From Jannaschia sp. M317 (lineage in GTDB: Bacteria > Pseudomonadota > Alphaproteobacteria > Rhodobacterales > Rhodobacteraceae), in assembly GCF_025141175.1 (NCBI RefSeq), contig NZ_CP081155.1:220001-284000 (forward strand): DNA of 64,000 bases. The letters run 5' to 3'. Position 1 is the stretch's first letter. Every line of letters begins with the position of its first letter. The translations under genes were made by a program, and so were the position numbers. Below, in pieces: positions 60,133 to 64,000 of this stretch. The notes beneath the pieces are model-generated. The model did no database searches and had not been told where the DNA came from. It was given only the letters and a program-made list of their open reading frames with translations.

Positions 60133-61302
60133 TCAGATGACGATCGCGTCCAGCGGAGGGAAGCCGTTGAAGCAGACCGACGAATAGGTCGAGGTATAGG
60201 CCCCGCAGTTGCGGATGATGATCTTGTCCCCGGCCTTCAGCGACAGCGGCAGTTGGATCGGACGCTTCTCGTAGAGAACGTCGGCCGAGTCGCAGGACGG
60301 GCCGGCCAGAACGCAGGGGCCGGTCACGTCACCGTCACGGGCGGTGACGAACTGATAGCGGATCGCTTCGCCCTCGGTCTCGGCCAGGCCCGAGAAACGG
60401 CCGATGTCGAGGTACACCCAGCGGTGCAGATCGTCCTCGGACTTCTTCGAGGTCAGGACCACCTCGGCGGCGATCGCACCGGCTTCGGCGACCATGCCAC
60501 GGCCCGGCTCTGCCATGATCTGCGGGACGAAGCCGAAGCGCGCCTCGATCAGGTCGATGACAGCCGCCGCATAGGCGGTCGGGCGCTGAATCTCTTCGCC
60601 GTAGAACGCCGGGAAGCCGCCGCCGATGTTCAGCAGCTGCAGGTAGAAGCCTTCGTCGCAGGCGCGGTGCCAGATCGCCGCAACCTGATCGAGCGTGCCG
60701 GTCCACATGCGGGCTTCGCGGGTTTGCGAGCCGACGTGGAAGGACAGACCGTGCGGCACCAGGCCCAGATCGCGCGCCATGGCGAGCAGGGTCATGACCT
60801 TGTCGGAGGCGCAGCCGAATTTGCGCGACAGCGGCCAGTCGGCTTCGGAATTGTCGACGATGACGCGGATGTAGACGCGCGCACCCGGTGCGTTTTCCGC
60901 GATCTTCAGCATCTCTTCCTCGGCATCGACCGCGAAGAGCGTGACACCGGCATTATGCGCGAACCGGATGTCGGACGCTTTCTTGATGGTGTTGCCGAAA
61001 GAGACATGGTCGACGTCGGCACCCTGGCCCAGGACCAGCTCGATTTCACCACGGGACGCGGCGTCGAAGCCGGACCCGAGGTTCACCAGACGCTCGATGA
61101 TGGCGGGGTGCGGGTTCGCCTTGACGGCGTAGTGGATGTGGGCGCGGCCCAGACCGGCGGACAGGGCGTGGAACTGACGCTCGACCGCGTCGACGTCGAT
61201 GACCAGCGTGGGATGCGCGAAGTCATGGGCAGAAATATAGGATTCCACGCGCGACGGCACGGACAGGGAAACAATGCGGTCGAAACCGGTTACTGCGTTC
61301 AT
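60133..61302 (-). CDS. Ornithine (lysine/ornithine) decarboxylase, fold type III
   Basis: PLP enzyme making putrescine (or cadaverine) from the amino acid. The 389 residues match bacterial eukaryotic-type ODC: PLP lysine Lys61 in HYAVKANPHP, HVGSQ near 193, GGGFP near 230, EPGRG near 271, and the second-subunit Cys337-Asp338 in GPSCDSADVLYE, which marks ODC/LDC rather than diaminopimelate or arginine decarboxylase. The C-terminal FNGFPP is typical. Single gene with its own promoter, a leader of about 145 bases and a strong terminator. Confidence 0.93.
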   Translation of the reverse strand: MNAVTGFDRIVSLSVPSRVESYISAHDFAHPTLVIDVDAVERQFHALSAGLGRAHIHYAVKANPHPAIIERLVNLGSGFDAASRGEIELVLGQGADVDHVSFGNTIKKASDIRFAHNAGVTLFAVDAEEEMLKIAENAPGARVYIRVIVDNSEADWPLSRKFGCASDKVMTLLAMARDLGLVPHGLSFHVGSQTREARMWTGTLDQVAAIWHRACDEGFYLQLLNIGGGFPAFYGEEIQRPTAYAAAVIDLIEARFGFVPQIMAEPGRGMVAEAGAIAAEVVLTSKKSEDDLHRWVYLDIGRFSGLAETEGEAIRYQFVTARDGDVTGPCVLAGPSCDSADVLYEKRPIQLPLSLKAGDKIIIRNCGAYTSTYSSVCFNGFPPLDAIVI

Positions 61303-61447
61303 TGGTCATCTCCAATAGACCCGGCCATACCCGCTCTGGGGCGAAGACCGCTCACTTCCAAGGGAGACGTTACCGTCGCTACGTAACCGTGCGGGTGGCC
61401 CGAGGGCCGCCGATTGCCGTGCCAGAGGCGCGTGCGTTGGCGTCTAT
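61303..61447 (-). promoter_or_regulatory. Structured leader of the ornithine decarboxylase gene (candidate speF-type RNA)
   Basis: The 145-base 5-prime leader on the minus strand contains hairpins GTTAC/GTAAC (61369-61387) and GGCC-CGAG-GGCC (61397-61408). A speF RNA motif has been described upstream of alphaproteobacterial ornithine decarboxylase genes; I cannot confirm a match by eye. Confidence 0.35.
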
Positions 61448-61453
61448 GAGGCG

Positions 61454-61482
61454 CATTTGGGGGGAAACCGGATTCGGGTCAA
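61454..61482 (-). promoter_or_regulatory. Promoter of ornithine decarboxylase
   Basis: Minus strand TTGACC (61477-61482), 17-base spacer, CAAATG (61454-61459). The -35 is near consensus; the -10 is weak. Start of transcription would be near 61447. Confidence 0.5.
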
Positions 61483-61606
61483 GATAGAAAATTCCGAAAA
61501 ACGACTGAGGTCATCCGCCCCTGCCCGACTGTTGCGTCAAGACGACGGGAACCCATCCCTACGGAGGTGTGTTCTGTTGTCGACCCTGCAAACGGAGACC
61601 CCAAGT

Positions 61607-61786
61607 ATGACCCCCTCTTTCAAGGCGATGACCCTTATCCCCCTGACCGTGCTGGTCGCTGGCTGCGTGGCCGGTGATGGCGACCGCGTGGATACCCCGA
61701 CGGAAATCGAGCAGACGCTGGATACCGACATCGATGGGGATGGAACCATCGTGCAGAACGGCGTCGAAGTCGCCGGTGCCGACTGA
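61607..61786 (+). CDS. Small lipoprotein, 59 residues
   Basis: Lipoprotein signal MTPSFKAMTLIPLTVLVAGC (or from the internal Met8), lipobox VAGC with Cys20. The mature part is acidic: AGDGDRVDTPTEIEQTLDTD and DGDGTIVQNGVEVAGAD, with a D-x-D-G-D-G-T calcium-loop-like stretch. GGAGA precedes the ATG. Similar tiny lipoproteins are frequent in these genomes but I know no function. Ends 26 bases before a bidirectional terminator. Confidence 0.72.
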   Translation: MTPSFKAMTLIPLTVLVAGCVAGDGDRVDTPTEIEQTLDTDIDGDGTIVQNGVEVAGAD

Positions 61787-61811
61787 CGGCCTGCCCCCCT
61801 GTCGGGCAAAA

Positions 61812-61845
61812 AAAGCCCCCCGTCGCAACCGCGCCGGGGGGCTTT
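61812..61845. terminator. Bidirectional terminator between the small lipoprotein and sdhB
   Basis: Eleven-base stem AAAGCCCCCCG / CGGGGGGCTTT with a 12-base loop. On the minus strand it is followed by four T residues beyond the stem, on the plus strand by CTTTGTGTT. It ends the sdh transcript. Confidence 0.85.
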
Positions 61846-61958
61846 GTGTTCCAGGGGCCCGTGGTGCCCGTGCCAGGTCGAGGGTTCCGGCGGGGGGCCA
61901 GCCCCCCGTGATGTGGCGGTAGCGTGTTGGCCCTGGTCGATGACTGACGCGGCCGCGC

Positions 61959-62738
61959 TCAGATTTGCCGTTCGATCATCATCTTCTTGATCGAGGCGAT
62001 TGCCTTGGCGGGGTTCAGCCCCTTGGGACAGGTCTTGGTGCAGTTCATGATCGTATGGCAGCGATACAGTTTGAACGGATCCTCCAGATCGTCCAGCCGC
62101 TCGCCCGTGGCCTCGTCCCGGCTGTCGATGATCCAGCGGTAGGCGTGCAACAGGGCCGCCGGGCCGAGGTAGCGATCGCCGTTCCACCAATAACTGGGGC
62201 AGGACGTGGAGCAGGACGCGCACATGATGCACTCATAAAGGCCATCCAGCTTGGAGCGGTCCTCGATCGACTGGCGCCATTCCTTGGCGGGGGTGTTCGA
62301 TTTCGTCTCCAGCCAGGGCATGACCGATGCGTGCTGGGCATAGAAATGGGTCAGGTCGGGGATCAGGTCCTTGACCACCGGCATGTGCGGCAGGGGATAG
62401 ATCTTTACGTCGCCGTCGACTTCGTCGATGCCCCAGGTGCAGGCCAGCGTGTTGATGCCGTCGATGTTCATCGCGCAGGACCCACAGATCCCTTCGCGGC
62501 AGGACCGGCGGAAGGTCAGGGTCGGGTCGATCTCGTTCTTGATCTTGATCAGCGCGTCCAGAATCATCGGACCGCAGGTGTCCAGATCGACGAAATAGGT
62601 GTCCAGACGCGGGTTCTTTCCGTCCTCGGGGTTCCAGCGATAGATCTGGAACGTCCGCAGGTTGGTCGCCCCCTCGGGCTTGGGCCAGGTCTTGCCCACG
62701 GTGATCTTGGAGTTCTTGGGCAGGGTGAATTGGACCAT
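61959..62738 (-). CDS. sdhB: Succinate dehydrogenase iron-sulfur subunit
   Basis: Carries electrons from FAD in SdhA to quinone in complex II. The 259 residues contain the [2Fe-2S] cysteines 80, 85, 88 and 100 (CREGICGSC ... C), the [4Fe-4S] motif [16 protein letters not shown] and the [3Fe-4S] motif [17 protein letters not shown]. Last gene of the visible minus-strand run, 12 bases after the lipoprotein gene. sdhA is not in the window; it may lie upstream beyond the right edge. Confidence 0.97.
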   Translation of the reverse strand: MVQFTLPKNSKITVGKTWPKPEGATNLRTFQIYRWNPEDGKNPRLDTYFVDLDTCGPMILDALIKIKNEIDPTLTFRRSCREGICGSCAMNIDGINTLACTWGIDEVDGDVKIYPLPHMPVVKDLIPDLTHFYAQHASVMPWLETKSNTPAKEWRQSIEDRSKLDGLYECIMCASCSTSCPSYWWNGDRYLGPAALLHAYRWIIDSRDEATGERLDDLEDPFKLYRCHTIMNCTKTCPKGLNPAKAIASIKKMMIERQI

Positions 62739-62750
62739 GGGTCGCTCCTC

Positions 62751-63068
62751 TCAGAGTGTGTCTAGCAGCACCGGCAGACCCTGGGTCGCGATGCATTGGA
62801 TGGTTGCGGGACGCCGGGCGATGTCGCCCACGACGCGCGCGGCGGTCTGATCGTTCCGTGTGGCGGCGGCCCCGGCGAGGGTGATGATTTCCTCGCCCGT
62901 AGCGTTGTCGATGATGCAATCGGTGGCGGGTTCCAGCGGGACGCCGGGAAACCGGTCGGCCAGCACAGGGCGCACGGTCGCACGGGCCGCTTCGCGGGTC
63001 AGATCCGTGCCGATCCCGCTGTTGCAGGCGGCAAGCAGCAGCGGCAGGAACAACAGGCTAGGCCGCAT
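62751..63068 (-). CDS. Lipoprotein encoded upstream of sdhB
   Basis: A 105-residue protein with a lipoprotein signal (MRPSLLFLPLLLAACN, Cys15). The mature domain has TREAARATVRPVLADRFPGV, a TDCIIDNATGEEI segment and a later Cys in ATIQCIATQ, so one disulfide is possible. It starts 11 bases inside the sulfotransferase gene and ends 12 bases before sdhB. Its place in sdh clusters of this order is recurring as I recall; function unknown. Confidence 0.78.
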   Translation of the reverse strand: MRPSLLFLPLLLAACNSGIGTDLTREAARATVRPVLADRFPGVPLEPATDCIIDNATGEEIITLAGAAATRNDQTAARVVGDIARRPATIQCIATQGLPVLLDTL

Positions 63069-63858
63069 GGCGCACCTCCTCGACCCAGTTGGTCGGGTGG
63101 TCTTCGTAGCCCAGATGCACAAGCGCCGGACCGTATTCCTCGGCATAGACCTCGGCCACGGAGCGCGGCAGGCGGGTGCGCCATTGCGCGGGTTTGCCGG
63201 AGGTGACGTGCCGGGCCACCCGTTCCACCCGATCCTCGGGCTTGGCCAGCCCCCCGAACAACGCGTTGCCCCAGAAGATATCGGCCCCCTTGGCGGCCTC
63301 CGCCTCGGTCAGGCCCAGGGTGCGCAGATGTTCGCGGAACCCCTCGCAGGAAGTGTCGGCGATCAGATCCTCGTAGCGAACCTCGATCCCGTTGGGGCGG
63401 GCGTAGTTCCAGGCCAGCATCTCGGCCAGGGTCTGCGCGTGTTTCTCGCGCATCTCGAACAGCAGTCGCGCCTCTTCGTTGGGCAGGGCGTTCAGGTGTT
63501 CCTGATAGGTCAGGCCGCCCAGATCGTCGCGCGGGATGTGCAGGAATTGCTCCCCCTTCACGCCGGCATGCAGGTGGTACCGCGCGCCCGAAAGCAGCAC
63601 ATCGCGCGGGTCGCGGATCACGTGCAGGGTGCGGGTATCGGGGCGGTTCAGGATCGTCCGGCGGAAATTGGACGACCAGGAAAACAGAAAGATCCGCTCT
63701 CCGTCCGGGATGACGTTGGCGCGCACCGACGGATAGACCACCCGTTCCGCCACGCCCATCCAGCCCGCCAGCTTGCGGAACACGGCCCGCATCCACAGCG
63801 TCCCGGTCTTGTGATGGGTTCCGACACAGAACACGCGGGGGGCAATCAGCTGCGTCAT
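63058..63858 (-). CDS. Sulfotransferase-domain protein
   Basis: A 266-residue PAPS-dependent sulfotransferase. The 5-prime phosphosulfate loop is CVGTHHKTGTLWM (about 11-23), and the 3-prime phosphate motif is IRDPRDVLLSGARY (about 81-94) with Arg and Ser residues. WNYARPNGIEVRYEDL and the C-terminal GPALVHLGY fit the Sulfotransfer_1 family. Acceptor unknown, perhaps a sugar, lipid or small molecule. Its start overlaps the upstream partial gene (ATGA) and its end overlaps the lipoprotein gene, so it sits inside the sdh operon. Confidence 0.83.
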   Translation of the reverse strand: MTQLIAPRVFCVGTHHKTGTLWMRAVFRKLAGWMGVAERVVYPSVRANVIPDGERIFLFSWSSNFRRTILNRPDTRTLHVIRDPRDVLLSGARYHLHAGVKGEQFLHIPRDDLGGLTYQEHLNALPNEEARLLFEMREKHAQTLAEMLAWNYARPNGIEVRYEDLIADTSCEGFREHLRTLGLTEAEAAKGADIFWGNALFGGLAKPEDRVERVARHVTSGKPAQWRTRLPRSVAEVYAEEYGPALVHLGYEDHPTNWVEEVRHAA

Positions 63859-64000
63859 CGGCTTGCCCGCTCTGCGGTGCAGGCCAGCAGATCCTCGATT
63901 TCCTGGTTGGACATCGGGCCACTGGGATCGACCGCCAGATCGGGCCGGCCGATGGCCGTCACGCAGGAGGCGAGACCGGGCGTCACCTCTACGTCGGCAC
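63855..64000 (-). CDS. Partial hypothetical protein at the right edge
   Basis: The last 48 residues of a gene running off the window: ADVEVTPGLASCVTAIGRPD, LAVDPSGPMSNQEIEDLLAC and TAERASR, then TGA. Its stop overlaps the sulfotransferase start by four bases (ATGA), so the two are cotranscribed. Two Cys and an acidic helix near the end are all that can be noted. Not recognised. Confidence 0.6.
   Translation of the reverse strand, partial: ADVEVTPGLASCVTAIGRPDLAVDPSGPMSNQEIEDLLACTAERASR

Noticed and set aside
1..64000. Search for CRISPR arrays, insertion sequences, prophage or toxin-antitoxin modules
   Set aside because: No regularly spaced repeats, transposase or integrase motifs, or paired small toxin/antitoxin genes were recognised.

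Overview
The window looks like chromosomal DNA of an alphaproteobacterium of the order Rhodobacterales (roseobacter/Paracoccaceae type). The grounds are the high G+C content, dense gene packing with many ATGA/GTGA start-stop overlaps, a rpsU gene divergent from a COQ9-type gene, a 45-residue aa3 cytochrome oxidase subunit IV, membrane-bound cytochrome c urate oxidase PuuD, a type III ornithine decarboxylase, FtsY with a Pro/Ala-rich linker, and IspZ. No rRNA, tRNA, CRISPR array, insertion sequence or phage gene was seen. Species cannot be named from this sequence.

Layout. 1-6 kb: pabB with a Dabb-domain gene, a Crp/Fnr regulator, an arylformamidase-like hydrolase, ribokinase, an SGNH hydrolase and a VOC protein. 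6-11 kb: a LysR regulator divergent from an unusual SHMT-like PLP enzyme, then glpD divergent from glpR. 10.9-14.2 kb: a purine-degradation operon on the minus strand (PhyH-type dioxygenase, allE, uraH, a 26-residue membrane microprotein that I find between uraH and puuD, then puuD). 14.3-26.8 kb: mostly housekeeping genes (phosphatase, Nudix, tsaC/sua5, acyl-CoA dehydrogenase, MBL hydrolase, cox subunit IV, MFS exporter, rpsU/COQ9, quinone oxidoreductase, alpha-hydroxy-acid oxidase). 26.8-37.5 kb: glpK, the tesA/ybbA/ybbP-like module, small phosphatase and SnoaL genes, a LysR regulator, and a large secreted phytase-like esterase preceded by three 11-bp direct repeats that resemble a PhoB box. 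37.5-45 kb: an oligopeptide-type ABC transporter without a binding-protein gene, aldehyde dehydrogenase, SDR and an S58 peptidase. 45-52 kb: two small secreted proteins, tadA, rluB, ispZ, a DMT transporter, ftsY and a lytic transglycosylase. 52-58.6 kb: a stand-alone NuoE-NuoF fusion, an AlkB hydroxylase, xseA and purD. 58.6-64 kb: sparsely coding DNA with a small secreted repeat protein, ornithine decarboxylase with a long leader, a small lipoprotein, then sdhB followed upstream by a lipoprotein, a sulfotransferase and a truncated gene, all overlapping or close-set on the minus strand.

Genes that act together: glpD, glpR and glpK (glycerol use, split over two loci); PuuD, UraH and AllE (urate to ureidoglycolate steps, with an unassigned dioxygenase at the head of the operon); the ABC permease pair and the fused ATPase (peptide import, plausibly linked to the nearby S58 peptidase); LolD-like ATPase plus FtsX-like permease with the divergent esterase.

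Two families of short dispersed elements run through the window. One is a hairpin (GTAGGGCGGG, a short loop, GCCGCC) present five times at gene ends, four of them overlapping a stop codon. The other is an intergenic motif with core AAATATGCA preceded by CTTGTTTC, present about six times. Together with the microproteins and the operator-like repeats, these are the most novel-looking material here; I did not find an obvious new defence or mobile system.
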